From Marilutibacter penaei (GTDB lineage Bacteria > Pseudomonadota > Gammaproteobacteria > Xanthomonadales > Xanthomonadaceae): a stretch of 64,000 nucleotides of DNA. The position numbers were made by a program, and so were the translations under genes. Positions 56,257 through 64,000 of the stretch are shown here, piece after piece. The notes beneath the pieces were generated by a model. The model was given only the letters and a program-made list of their open reading frames with translations, was not told where the DNA came from and searched no databases. Each line of letters starts with the position of its first letter. Position 1 is the first letter of the stretch. Location: NCBI RefSeq assembly GCF_014145395.1, contig NZ_JACHTE010000004.1, forward strand, positions 62,001 to 126,000. The letters run 5' to 3'.

Positions 56257-56954
56257 AGGCGCTGGTGTTTGCCGCGGGCCTGGGCGAACGCATGCGTCCG
56301 CTCACCGACCGCACCCCCAAGCCCCTGCTTTGCGTGGGTGGCAAGCCGCTGATCGTCTGGCATCTGGAGCGGCTCGCCGCGATCGGCGTGCAGGACGTCG
56401 TCGTCAATACGAGTTGGCTGGCCCACCAGTTCCCCGAGGTATTGGGCGATGGCCAGCGTTGGGGGCTTCGCCTGCATTTCCTGTACGAGGGTCCGGTGCC
56501 ACTGGAGACCGGCGGGGGCATGCTGAATGCGCTTCCGTCATTGGGCGAGGCCCCCTTCCTGCTGGTCAACGGCGACGTCTGGACCGACTTCGACCTGGGC
56601 CGCCTTCCGCGCGATCCGGCGGGGCTGGCGCACCTGGTGATGGTGGACCCGCCACCGCAGGCCACCCGCGGGGACTTCACCCTCGACCCGGACGGTCACG
56701 TGCGAACGGGAGGCGCCCATCCCCTGACCTATGCCGGGCTGGGTATCTACCGACCGGCCCTGCTGGCTGGCTGGCAGGCCCATGCCGGAGACGTGCGCTT
56801 CGCCGAGGGCAAACCGCGGTTCAGGCTCGCACCCATCCTGGCCGCGCACATGGGGGCGGGGAATGTCACCGGCGAGCACCACCGGGGGGCCTGGACCGAT
56901 GTCGGCACGCCCGGGCGCCTGGCGGCGCTCGACCAGTCCCTGCAGCCGTCCTGA
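56253..56954 (+). CDS. murU: N-acetylmuramate alpha-1-phosphate uridylyltransferase
   Basis: Nucleotidyltransferase of 233 residues converting MurNAc-1-phosphate and UTP to UDP-MurNAc. N-terminal signature FAAGLGERMRPLTDRTPKPLL, then VNTSWLAHQF and LVNGDVWTDFDL. It starts at a GTG overlapping the amgK stop, so the two are translated together. It works with AmgK in recycling of cell-wall sugars. Confidence 0.93.
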   Translation: MKALVFAAGLGERMRPLTDRTPKPLLCVGGKPLIVWHLERLAAIGVQDVVVNTSWLAHQFPEVLGDGQRWGLRLHFLYEGPVPLETGGGMLNALPSLGEAPFLLVNGDVWTDFDLGRLPRDPAGLAHLVMVDPPPQATRGDFTLDPDGHVRTGGAHPLTYAGLGIYRPALLAGWQAHAGDVRFAEGKPRFRLAPILAAHMGAGNVTGEHHRGAWTDVGTPGRLAALDQSLQPS

Positions 56955-57020
56955 GGCGTCTCACGCCTCCATCGCACGCGCAGTGCGACGCTTCCGGCTC
57001 TCCAGCCGTATCCGCGTCCA

Positions 57021-57635
57021 ATGGACCAGCCCGTCATCCATCTCGTGGACGAACCCGAACTGCTTCGCAAGGCCCGATGGGGCGACCGCCCGGCGTTCGC
57101 GGAGCTGTATGCGCGGCACGCGGGCGCGGTACACGCACTGGCGCTGCGGCTGACCGGCGATGCGCACGCGGCCGAGGACCTGACCCACGACGCCTTCATG
57201 AAGATGCTCAGGTTCATCGGCGGCCTGCGATCCGATCGGCCGGTGCGTCCGTGGCTGAAAAAGGTGGTGGCGAATGCCGCCATCGATCGCCTGCGCAAGG
57301 CCCATGCCGGTCTCTATGCGGACGTGGACGAATCCCTCTGCGCCGATGCGGCAGCCACCCACGCCCCGGAGCAATACAGCGATGCGGGCCGGCTGCTGCA
57401 ACGGCTCGACCCCATGGCCCGTACCCTGGTATGGCTGCACGAAGTCGAAGGGTGGTCGCACACGGAACTGGCCGAACGCTTCGGCCGCAGCCCCAGCTGG
57501 TCCAAATCCCAGATCTCGCGGGCGCTCTCGAAGCTCAGGCGCGATCTCGATGCCCCATCACAGTCTGCCGATTCCACCGCCTCCCCTCCTGAAGATGTTT
57601 CACCCCGCCTCAATGCCCAAGCCTCACGCCGCTGA
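57021..57635 (+). CDS. ECF-type RNA polymerase sigma factor
   Basis: Extracytoplasmic-function sigma factor of 204 residues. Region 2 is seen in ARHAGAVHALALRLTGDAHAAEDLTHDAFMKML and WLKKVVANAAIDRLRK; region 4 is a helix-turn-helix in GWSHTELAERFGRSPSWSKSQISRAL. It directs transcription of an unknown regulon. The next gene starts inside its last codons, an arrangement typical of sigma/anti-sigma pairs. Confidence 0.93.
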   Translation: MDQPVIHLVDEPELLRKARWGDRPAFAELYARHAGAVHALALRLTGDAHAAEDLTHDAFMKMLRFIGGLRSDRPVRPWLKKVVANAAIDRLRKAHAGLYADVDESLCADAAATHAPEQYSDAGRLLQRLDPMARTLVWLHEVEGWSHTELAERFGRSPSWSKSQISRALSKLRRDLDAPSQSADSTASPPEDVSPRLNAQASRR

Positions 57636-58026
57636 CTGCCACGTCGCCCGCCACCTGCGGGCGCTTCCCGACCCGGTCCCACCCGCCGCGCTGGAAACAC
57701 GGCTGCGCGCCGCCCACGCGCATCGTGGGCGCTGGTTGCGCGGGGGCATGGGCGTGGTGGCCGTGGGCCTGTTCGCCCTGGCCTTCCTGCCCGCCCTGAT
57801 GGCACCGGACCTGCAGCCCCCGCTTGCGCACGGTCCTGGCCCCAAAGGCGGGGCATCGCAGCAGATTCCCCACCAGCGTCAGGTCCAGGCGATCGACCGT
57901 GCGCTGCAGGCCGCCTATGCGCGCGGCGCCGGTGACGATGAGGTCGCGCCGCTGTGGCAGGCGCGCGAACGGCTCATGGCAGGCGCACGCACACCCGGTC
58001 CGTCCGGATCGCCGTCGCGAGGATGA
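57613..58026 (+). CDS. Putative anti-sigma factor, single-pass membrane protein
   Basis: 137-residue protein with a short cytosolic N-terminus (HLRALPDPVPPAALETRLRAAH), one membrane helix at about 44-63 (GGMGVVAVGLFALAFLPALM) and a periplasmic tail. No zinc HxxxCxxC motif is present, so it is not a classical ZAS anti-sigma. The assignment rests on its overlap with the sigma gene and its topology. The start could also be ATG 57595. Its stop overlaps the PDZ gene start in ATGA. Confidence 0.65.
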   Translation: MPKPHAADCHVARHLRALPDPVPPAALETRLRAAHAHRGRWLRGGMGVVAVGLFALAFLPALMAPDLQPPLAHGPGPKGGASQQIPHQRQVQAIDRALQAAYARGAGDDEVAPLWQARERLMAGARTPGPSGSPSRG

Positions 58027-58787
58027 TGCCCATGCGCGCCGCCCTGGTGTTGGCCCTCGCCCTTGCCGGCCCGCCCCTGGTGGGCCAGGCCACCCCGTCC
58101 AGCTGGGCCCTGCTCGCGTCCAACGCCAGCGCGCTGGGTGCCGTACTCGATGTCCGCCGTCCCCATGTCGATGGCATCACCGTCCTTGCCATCACGCCGG
58201 GCGGTGCTGCGGAGCAGATGGGGCTGGAAGTGGGTGACCGGCTGCTGGTCGTCAATGGCCGCTCCCTGACGGACACGCTGACGCCCAACGACACCCTGGA
58301 AGGCGCGCTCGCCGGGGGAGGGCCGGTCAACGCCACCGTCTCGCGCGGCAACCGGACGATCGAACTGAGCAGCTCCACGCCGATCGCCGCCAGCGTGCAG
58401 CTCGAAGGGTGCGGCTACATCACCAACCGCGGCACGCTGCCCCACGTGAGCGAGAACCTCTATCCGGTCAGGATCCTCAGCATCGACGGGGATGGACAGC
58501 CCGTCGACGCCAACCGCCATCGCCTGCCCGCGGGCACGCATGCGGTCATCGTCAGCGAGCGCATCCGCGACGATCGTTTCGACCCTCTGGAGCTGCGCGC
58601 ACGTACCGACCTGTACCGGCGCGACGGCTTCCGGGTCGGCAAGACGCTGGTGGTCGAGGTCAAACCCGGCATCCGGACCCGCCTGGCCGCGCGCTTCCTC
58701 GAGGACGGGATGGACCTCGGCACCATCCGCGACAACGCCTATTGGGAGCCGCTGGTATGGGAAGAGGTCGAGGACGCCTGTCCCTGA
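58023..58787 (+). CDS. PDZ-domain exported protein
   Basis: Predicted periplasmic protein of 254 residues: signal peptide (RAALVLALALAGPPLVGQA), PDZ domain (about 50-110; GITVLAITPGGAAEQMGLEVGDRLLVVNG), and a C-terminal region of unknown fold with GCGYITNRGTLPHVS and a final WEEVEDACP. No protease domain is fused. The start overlaps the preceding stop, so sigma factor, membrane protein and PDZ protein are translationally coupled; it may sense the envelope signal or help release the sigma factor. Several start codons are possible (58023, 58026, 58032). Confidence 0.78.
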   Translation: MMPMRAALVLALALAGPPLVGQATPSSWALLASNASALGAVLDVRRPHVDGITVLAITPGGAAEQMGLEVGDRLLVVNGRSLTDTLTPNDTLEGALAGGGPVNATVSRGNRTIELSSSTPIAASVQLEGCGYITNRGTLPHVSENLYPVRILSIDGDGQPVDANRHRLPAGTHAVIVSERIRDDRFDPLELRARTDLYRRDGFRVGKTLVVEVKPGIRTRLAARFLEDGMDLGTIRDNAYWEPLVWEEVEDACP

Positions 58788-58796
58788 CGTCGTCCC

Positions 58797-59504
58797 TCAG
58801 GGCGTCGCGTCCACGCTTCCGAGGATCTGCCGCAGGAACGGCACGGTGATCCGCCGTTGCGCGGCCAGCGATGCCTTGTCGAGTCGATCCAGCACGGCCG
58901 CCAGCCCTCCCAGGTCCCGCCCCTGCCGGCGCAGCAACCAGTCGAGGGCGGCTTCATCCAGCACCAGGCCGCGTCGCCGTGCCCGTTGGGCGAGCACCTC
59001 GCGGCGTCCCTCGTCGTCCAGCGCGGAAAGAACCACCCGCGCGCACTGCGACAGGCGCGAGCGGAGATCCGGCAACCCGAGTGCAAGGTCGGCGGGATTC
59101 GCCCGCGCCGCGTAGAGCAGCCCGGTCCCCGCAGCCCGCGCCCGGTTGTGCGCGTCGAACAGCGCCACTTCGTCGGCCCGCGTTCCGGACACCGCCTCCA
59201 GTCCATCCAGCGCGACCAGGTCGTGACCCTCCAACGCCACGAGGGCTTCGCTGAGGCGACCGGCCACGGCCGCAAGCGGCACGAAGGCGACCCGCCGGCC
59301 GGCACGCTCGGCTTCGGCACAGGTGGCCAACAGCAGATGGGTCTTGCCTGCCCCGGCCGGCCCGGCAACGAAGACCGCATCGCCGCCGCCTTCACCGGCC
59401 AGCGCGCGCAACTGCGCCAGCGCACCGGCCGGCGCGCTGACGAAGGTCTCGAATCGCTGGTCCGGCGGGTAGCGCAGCGCCAAGGGCAGCTGCGGCACCG
59501 TCAC
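58797..59504 (-). CDS. hda: DnaA regulatory inactivator Hda
   Basis: AAA+ protein that, bound to the DNA-loaded sliding clamp, stimulates ATP hydrolysis by DnaA and so prevents re-initiation. 235 residues: clamp-binding motif QLPLAL at 5-10, Walker A GPAGAGKTHLLL, Walker B-like DLVALDGLEAV, sensor regions SRLSQCARVVL. The start is GTG. It overlaps the permease gene upstream by 4 bases. Confidence 0.93.
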   Translation of the reverse strand: MTVPQLPLALRYPPDQRFETFVSAPAGALAQLRALAGEGGGDAVFVAGPAGAGKTHLLLATCAEAERAGRRVAFVPLAAVAGRLSEALVALEGHDLVALDGLEAVSGTRADEVALFDAHNRARAAGTGLLYAARANPADLALGLPDLRSRLSQCARVVLSALDDEGRREVLAQRARRRGLVLDEAALDWLLRRQGRDLGGLAAVLDRLDKASLAAQRRITVPFLRQILGSVDATP

Positions 59505-60655
59505 GAGCGCTCCCGCTCCGGGTCGATCACGGGTCCGGGCGACGCGCTCACCACCACGTCCGCCCGTTCCCCGGCGTAGAGGCGGCTGTGGGTATAACGC
59601 TCCTGCGCAAAGCGCAGCAGTACGTTCGCCACCGCCGCGACCGGCAGGGCGATCAGCATGCCGAGGAAGCCGAACAGCTGGCCCCCGGCCATGATGGCGA
59701 AGATCACCGCCGCGGGATGCAGGCCGATCCGGTCGCCGACGATGCGCGGGGTGAGCACGTACCCCTCGAGCATCTGTCCCACGATGAACACGCCCGCGAC
59801 CATCAGCACCAGTGTGAGGTCGCCGCCCGGCTGTATGAAGGCCGCGATCAGGCCCATCACCACGCCAGTGGCCGTGCCCAGGTAAGGCACGAAGCTGATC
59901 AGGCCGGCGACGATGCCGATCAACAGGCCGACCTTCAGCCCGACCACCGACAGCCCGATCGCATAGATGGCGCCAAGCGCCAGCATCACCAGGATCTGGC
60001 CGCGCAGGAACGCCGACAGGACGTCGTTGGATTCGATGGCCAGGCGGCTGACCGTGCCGATATGGTCACGCGGCACCAGCAACGCGACGCGTTCGACCAG
60101 CTTGTCCCAGTCCCGGAGGAAGTAGAACGTCAGGATCGGCAGCAACACGGCATTGGCCACCAGGGTCACCAGCGCGAAGCCGGACCGCGATACATAGCCG
60201 AAGAAGGTCGCGGCGACGCCTCCGGCCTGGTCCCAGTGCTCCCGGGCAAGGTCGATCAGCCGGCGCGGGTCCAGCCAACTGGCCAGCTGGACCCCGGTGC
60301 GCTGTTCGAGCCACGGCAGGGCCGTCCCCATCGTCCAGTCGCGCAGCTTGGGCAGCATGTCGAGGACGGTCACCACCTGGCGCTCGATCATCGGGACCAG
60401 GATCACCAGGGCCAGCACGATCAGCAGGGCCATCAGCGTGAAGACCAGCGCCACCGCCACGTTCCGCGACCGCCCCGAGCGCTCCAGGCGATCCACCAGC
60501 GGATCGCCCAGCCAGCCCAGCAGCGCCGCCAGCACGAACGGCGTGAGGATCGGGGCCAGCAGCCACACCAGCCACAAGACCACCAGCGCCAGCGCGCCCC
60601 ATTGCAACCGCTTCAGGAAGCGGGCGGTTTCCTCCATCGACTCGGCCCCGTGCAT
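59501..60655 (-). CDS. AI-2E family transporter/permease
   Basis: Membrane protein of about 384 residues with 7-8 hydrophobic segments and the family's central hydrophilic part. The family motif region is GLLIGIVAGLISFVPYLGTATGVVMG, with YVLTPRIVGDRIGLHPAAVIFAIMAGGQLFG near the end. Despite the family name few members are known to export autoinducer-2. It sits between DUF2066 and hda, a conserved neighbourhood near purM in gammaproteobacteria. The start is ATG 60655 or GTG 60658, overlapping the previous stop. Confidence 0.9.
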   Translation of the reverse strand: MHGAESMEETARFLKRLQWGALALVVLWLVWLLAPILTPFVLAALLGWLGDPLVDRLERSGRSRNVAVALVFTLMALLIVLALVILVPMIERQVVTVLDMLPKLRDWTMGTALPWLEQRTGVQLASWLDPRRLIDLAREHWDQAGGVAATFFGYVSRSGFALVTLVANAVLLPILTFYFLRDWDKLVERVALLVPRDHIGTVSRLAIESNDVLSAFLRGQILVMLALGAIYAIGLSVVGLKVGLLIGIVAGLISFVPYLGTATGVVMGLIAAFIQPGGDLTLVLMVAGVFIVGQMLEGYVLTPRIVGDRIGLHPAAVIFAIMAGGQLFGFLGMLIALPVAAVANVLLRFAQERYTHSRLYAGERADVVVSASPGPVIDPERERS

Positions 60656-61821
60656 CACCGCACCCGGTACGTGCTGGGCGGCGGGCTCGTCGACTCGACG
60701 TCCGCATCGTCATCGGCGGGAAGCACGGGCCCGGGCGGCGGCAAAGGCTCGGGCAAACCATCGGGCGTCAGGGCCGCGACCGGCACCAGCAGGTCACCGC
60801 CCTCGGTCATCCGCTTCAGGCCCTCGAGGCCGGTCAGCAGGTCGAGTTCGAGCACCACCTGGTCCTCCGTGGCCTTCAGCGGGGTGATGCCACGCACCAC
60901 CGCCAGCCCCTGGAGGTATCCGGACAGGCGGATGTAGTCGTCGGCGCTGTCCAGTCCCTGGAACGTCACCGCATGGCGTCCAGCGGGCCCGACGGCACTG
61001 CGCTTCGCGTACCGTCTGGTCAGCGCATCCGCCGCGCCGTCCGCGCCGGTGGCGATGACCTGCCGGGCATCGACGCCGGTCTCGGACCAGTTCGCGAGCA
61101 CGCGCCCGCGGTCGACGAAGGTCCAGTCCGCCACCCAGCCCCCCTCGCCCCGGCGCAGCTTTCCGATCAGCTGCATGGGCGGGCTGTAGCGTGCCGAAGC
61201 CCGGGCAACGGCCGCGGTGTCGCCACGCCAGATCGCGCCGACCACCGCCTGCTCCGCGGCGCTGCCGGACGGCAAGCCGAGGCGGTACCCGCGTTCGATG
61301 GCCCGGTTCAGGACCGACCGGGCGACGTTCGACTGCTGCAGCCCGACCAGACGCGGGCCGCTTCCATCGTCGATCGCGAGCCACAACACCGGCTTGGGGC
61401 GGGGCTGGGGCCACACCGGGATGCCCAGGGTGCCAGCCAGCGCATCGACACTCGTGTCGTCGTATTGCACCACCAGTACCGTCCGGTAGGTGGGCGAGCC
61501 ACTGGAGGTGACGGTTTCGTCCTGCCGGTAGTCGTAGCCGGTGACGTAGTCGCCTGCACGGCGCAGCTCGCGACGGACGCCCGGCTGGCTCGCGGCCTCA
61601 CGATCGCCCGACAGCTTGCCCAGCACCTGGGCCAGGCCGCGCGCAAAGGCCGACTGGCGCTCGTCCTCCCCCTGGCCGCGCACGACGACCTCGGCCGTGT
61701 AGACGTCCTCGGCGCGGGCACGGTCGCCCTCCACCCGCTGCGCATGCGCGTCCCCGCACCACGCCAGGGTCGCGATGGCGACGATGGTCGCCAGGAAAAC
61801 CATACGGATTGCACCAGTCAT
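60655..61821 (-). CDS. DUF2066 exported protein
   Basis: Exported protein of 388 residues, signal peptide MVFLATIVAIATLAWCGDAHA after a short N-terminus, then a DUF2066 domain (YTAEVVVRGQGEDERQSAFARGL; VLGKLSGDREA). The C-terminus is proline-rich. No enzymatic role is known. The frame extends upstream to 62943 antisense to purM, but the ATG at 61821 leads into the signal peptide. It is divergent from purM and in operon with the AI-2E-type permease and hda, a linkage seen widely in gammaproteobacteria. Confidence 0.85.
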   Translation of the reverse strand: MTGAIRMVFLATIVAIATLAWCGDAHAQRVEGDRARAEDVYTAEVVVRGQGEDERQSAFARGLAQVLGKLSGDREAASQPGVRRELRRAGDYVTGYDYRQDETVTSSGSPTYRTVLVVQYDDTSVDALAGTLGIPVWPQPRPKPVLWLAIDDGSGPRLVGLQQSNVARSVLNRAIERGYRLGLPSGSAAEQAVVGAIWRGDTAAVARASARYSPPMQLIGKLRRGEGGWVADWTFVDRGRVLANWSETGVDARQVIATGADGAADALTRRYAKRSAVGPAGRHAVTFQGLDSADDYIRLSGYLQGLAVVRGITPLKATEDQVVLELDLLTGLEGLKRMTEGGDLLVPVAALTPDGLPEPLPPPGPVLPADDDADVESTSPPPSTYRVR

Positions 61822-61894
61822 GCCGGGTTCGCCGCCTGAATTGCTCCGGAAACCCCGGAATGGTGCCGCAGGCCGGCTGCAACGTCCATCGCCA

Positions 61895-61926
61895 TTGCCG
61901 GCCGGGGACGCGCCGGCTGCTAGAAT
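61895..61926 (+). promoter_or_regulatory. Promoter candidate for purM
   Basis: TAGAAT (61921-61926), a good -10, lies 33 bases before the GTG start of purM. The nearest -35-like hexamer is TTGCCG (61895-61900), 20 bases away, which is long, so the promoter is likely weak or activator-assisted. Confidence 0.35.
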
Positions 61927-61959
61927 GCCGGCCCCGCCTGCATCCGTCGAAACGCCCTC

Positions 61960-63000
61960 GTGACCAGCCCCAAGACCCCGATGACCTACCGTGATGCCGG
62001 CGTCGACATCGACGCGGGCAACGACCTCGTCGAACGCATCAAGCCCCTGGTCAAGCGCAGCTTCCGGCCCGAGGTGATGGGCGGACTGGGCGGGTTCGGC
62101 GCGCTGTTCGACCTGTCGGCCAAGTATCGCGAGCCGGTGCTGGTCTCCGGCACCGACGGCGTGGGGACGAAGCTGAAGCTGGCGCAGCAGCTGGGCCGCC
62201 ACGACACCATCGGCATCGACCTGGTGGCGATGTGCGTGAACGACGTGCTGGTGCAGGGCGCCGAGCCGCTGTTCTTCCTCGACTACTTCGCCACCGGCAA
62301 GCTGGACATCGACACCGCTGCGGCGGTCGTCGGTGGCATTGCCGCCGGCTGCACCGAGTCCGGCTGCGCGCTGATCGGCGGCGAGACGGCGGAAATGCCC
62401 GACATGTACGCGCCCGGCGAGTACGACCTGGCCGGCTTCTGCGTGGCCGGTGTCGAGAAATCGAAGCTGCTCGATGGTTCGAAAACCCGTGCCGGCGACG
62501 TGCTGGTCGGCATCGCCTCCTCCGGCCCGCACTCCAACGGCTACTCGCTGATCCGCAAGATCTACGAGCGTGCCGGCAGCCCTGCAGGCCATGTCCTCGA
62601 AGACGGCCAGGCGCTCGCCGATGCACTGATGGCGCCGACCCGCCTGTACGTGAAGCCCGTGCTCGAACTGCTGGGCACCCACGACGTGCATGCCATGGCC
62701 CACGTGACCGGCGGCGGCCTGACCGAGAACATCATCCGCGTGATCCCGGACGGCCTGGGCATCGACATCGACGCGTCGAGCTGGCCGTTGCCGCCCGTAT
62801 TCAAGTGGCTGCAGCAGGAGGGCGCGGTTGAAGATGCCGAGATGTGGCGCACGTTCAACTGCGGTATCGGCTTCGTGCTGGTGCTGGATCCGGCCAGCGT
62901 CGCGGCCGTCGGGACCGACCTCGACCGACTCGAACTGCCGCACTGGCGGATCGGCGAGGTGGTGGCCAGCGAGGGCAGCGAACGCGTCCGGATCGGCTGA
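61960..63000 (+). CDS. purM: Phosphoribosylformylglycinamidine cyclo-ligase
   Basis: Purine synthesis enzyme making aminoimidazole ribotide (AIR) with ATP. The family signature [17 protein letters not shown] is near the N-terminus, with [54 protein letters not shown] and [15 protein letters not shown]. 346 residues from the GTG at 61960; the ATG at 61981 is an alternative start. It lies 5 bases upstream of purN. Confidence 0.96.
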   Translation: MTSPKTPMTYRDAGVDIDAGNDLVERIKPLVKRSFRPEVMGGLGGFGALFDLSAKYREPVLVSGTDGVGTKLKLAQQLGRHDTIGIDLVAMCVNDVLVQGAEPLFFLDYFATGKLDIDTAAAVVGGIAAGCTESGCALIGGETAEMPDMYAPGEYDLAGFCVAGVEKSKLLDGSKTRAGDVLVGIASSGPHSNGYSLIRKIYERAGSPAGHVLEDGQALADALMAPTRLYVKPVLELLGTHDVHAMAHVTGGGLTENIIRVIPDGLGIDIDASSWPLPPVFKWLQQEGAVEDAEMWRTFNCGIGFVLVLDPASVAAVGTDLDRLELPHWRIGEVVASEGSERVRIG

Positions 63001-63005
63001 CGCCG

Positions 63006-63683
63006 ATGCTGCGCATCGCCGTGCTTGCCTCGGGCCGGGGCAGCAACCTGCAGGTGATCGTCGACGCCATCGCGGCCGGGACGCTCGATGCCCGTGTCGT
63101 CGGCGTGTTTTCAGACCGTTCGAAGGCGGGTGCGCTGGAGCGCGCCCGCGACGCCGGCATTCCCGCCTTCACGCTGCGCCCACGCGATTTCGACGACCGC
63201 GCGACGTTCGACAACGTGCTGTTCAGCCAGGTCGAGGCCGTTCAGCCCGACCTCATCGTCTGCGCGGGATATATGCGACTGTTGAGTCCACACGTCGTCG
63301 AGGCGCGTCCCGGTCGCATGATCAATATCCATCCCTCGCTACTGCCGGCTTTCAAGGGCCTGCACACCCACCAGCAGGCACTGGACGCCGGTGTCTCCAG
63401 GCATGGCGCCAGCGTGCACTTCGTCACCGCGGAGCTGGACGGCGGTCCGGTGATCGCGCAGGCGGAAGTGCCGGTGATGGAAGACGATGATGCGGCCACC
63501 CTCGCCGCACGCGTGCTGACCCGCGAGCACCCCCTGCTGCGCGCGACGGTGGAAGCCATCGCAGCGCGCCGCGTCGGCTGGCAGGACGGCCATGCCACGT
63601 GGGAGGACCAACCGCTTGCCGCGCCGCTCCAGCTCGACCGCGCGGGTGTCCTCCAACCGCCGGCCGGATCCCCCCTCGCATGA
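63006..63683 (+). CDS. purN: Phosphoribosylglycinamide formyltransferase
   Basis: Transfers formyl from 10-formyl-tetrahydrofolate to glycinamide ribotide (GAR). 225 residues: VLASGRGSNLQVI at the N-terminus (phosphate loop), the catalytic Asn and His in INIHPSLLPAFKG, and the late Asp in ELDGGPVIAQ. It is co-transcribed with purM and ends overlapping the DUF3108 start by 4 bases. Confidence 0.96.
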   Translation: MLRIAVLASGRGSNLQVIVDAIAAGTLDARVVGVFSDRSKAGALERARDAGIPAFTLRPRDFDDRATFDNVLFSQVEAVQPDLIVCAGYMRLLSPHVVEARPGRMINIHPSLLPAFKGLHTHQQALDAGVSRHGASVHFVTAELDGGPVIAQAEVPVMEDDDAATLAARVLTREHPLLRATVEAIAARRVGWQDGHATWEDQPLAAPLQLDRAGVLQPPAGSPLA

Positions 63684-64000
63684 CCATGGCTCATTCCCTC
63701 CGCCCGGCATTGGTCGCCTGCCTGCTGGCCTGCGTGTTGCCCGCGGCCGCGCAGGCCCCGGTCATCCACGACATCGCACCGGTCTCCGGATCCTCCCTGG
63801 TCGAGAGCGGCCGGGAGCTGGAACCCTTCGTCGCCCGTTACCAGGTGATCGCCGATGGCAGGAACCTCGGCGAGGCCACCCTCCAGCTCGTGCAGCTTGC
63901 GCCCCGTCGCTGGCGGGTGGACCTGGACATGAGCGGCCGCGGCCTGTTCCGCCTCGCCGGCATCCATGCCGAGCAGAGCACGGTGTTCGAGGACACCGCG
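63680..64000 (+). CDS. DUF3108 family exported protein (partial)
   Basis: Start of a protein with signal peptide MTMAHSLRPALVACLLACVLPAAAQA followed by DUF3108-like sequence (LEPFVARYQVIADGRNLGEATLQLVQL; RWRVDLDMSGRG). 107 codons lie in the window and the gene continues past the right edge. The ATG overlaps the purN stop in ATGA. DUF3108 proteins beside purMN are common in gammaproteobacteria; they are exported and of unknown function. Confidence 0.85.
   Translation, partial: MTMAHSLRPALVACLLACVLPAAAQAPVIHDIAPVSGSSLVESGRELEPFVARYQVIADGRNLGEATLQLVQLAPRRWRVDLDMSGRGLFRLAGIHAEQSTVFEDTA

Noticed and set aside
62844-63005. Upstream extension of purN into purM
   Set aside because: The frame is open but family homology starts at MLRIAVLASGRG at 63006.

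Overview
The window is a continuous stretch of high-GC, densely packed chromosome from a gammaproteobacterium, most likely of the Xanthomonadaceae/Lysobacteraceae (Xanthomonas, Lysobacter, Luteimonas type). The pointers are gene content: a fused aspartate kinase/diaminopimelate decarboxylase (LysAC), the MurL/MurD2 route to D-glutamate known from Xanthomonas, a suf operon headed by an Rrf2-type regulator, a fused CysNC, and a cys cluster arranged around TauE, CysB and CysG. The genus cannot be fixed from sequence reading alone. I see no tRNA, rRNA, insertion sequence, prophage or CRISPR array. No gap longer than about 300 bases lacks a gene. The largest, 13930-14220 (291 bases), shows nothing I can support beyond the ribosome binding sites of its two flanking genes.

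Layout. 1-5.9 kb: the start of a secreted S9 peptidase, the dTDP-rhamnose operon rfbBACD and ssb, all on the minus strand. 6-13.9 kb: ispB, then the overlapping operon lysAC-murL-murD2, which couples the diaminopimelate/lysine pathway to D-glutamate insertion into peptidoglycan, then phzF-like and osmC-like genes. 14.2-22.4 kb: an EF-G-like GTPase, a lone PIN-domain protein, a CBM9/beta-barrel protein, patatin plus 3-hydroxybutyrate dehydrogenase, a bacterial SET-domain methyltransferase and a haem lipoprotein. 22.4-29.2 kb: the suf operon (sufR-sufB-LprI-like-sufC-sufD-sufS-GNAT-Rieske), with a palindromic operator over its promoter.

29.2-40.3 kb is an iron-acquisition island. Three promoters carry Fur-box-like sequences of closely similar build. 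They drive a TonB-dependent siderophore receptor plus PiuC-type dioxygenase, a small unknown membrane protein plus a second TonB-dependent receptor, and a five-gene operon: PepSY membrane protein, DUF2271, DUF4198, ApbE and a membrane-tethered diflavin reductase. The DUF2271 protein carries an exact covalent-FMN attachment motif (DGVSGAT). The operon therefore reads as a transmembrane electron chain from cytosolic NADPH to a flavinylated periplasmic protein that could reduce imported ferric siderophores. This is the most interesting system in the window.

40.3-43.2 kb: hutD-like, comEA-like and an M20 dipeptidase. 43.2-55.1 kb: an assimilatory sulfate cluster with tauE-cysD-cysNC on one strand, cysJIH on the other, then cysB, cysG and cysK ending in a clear intrinsic terminator. 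It encodes sulfate activation through to cysteine, without a recognisable CysPTWA transporter. 55.2-58.8 kb: the peptidoglycan-recycling pair amgK-murU, then a translationally coupled ECF sigma/small membrane protein/PDZ protein cassette. 58.8-64 kb: hda, an AI-2E-family permease and a DUF2066 protein on the minus strand, divergent from purM-purN and the start of a DUF3108 protein.
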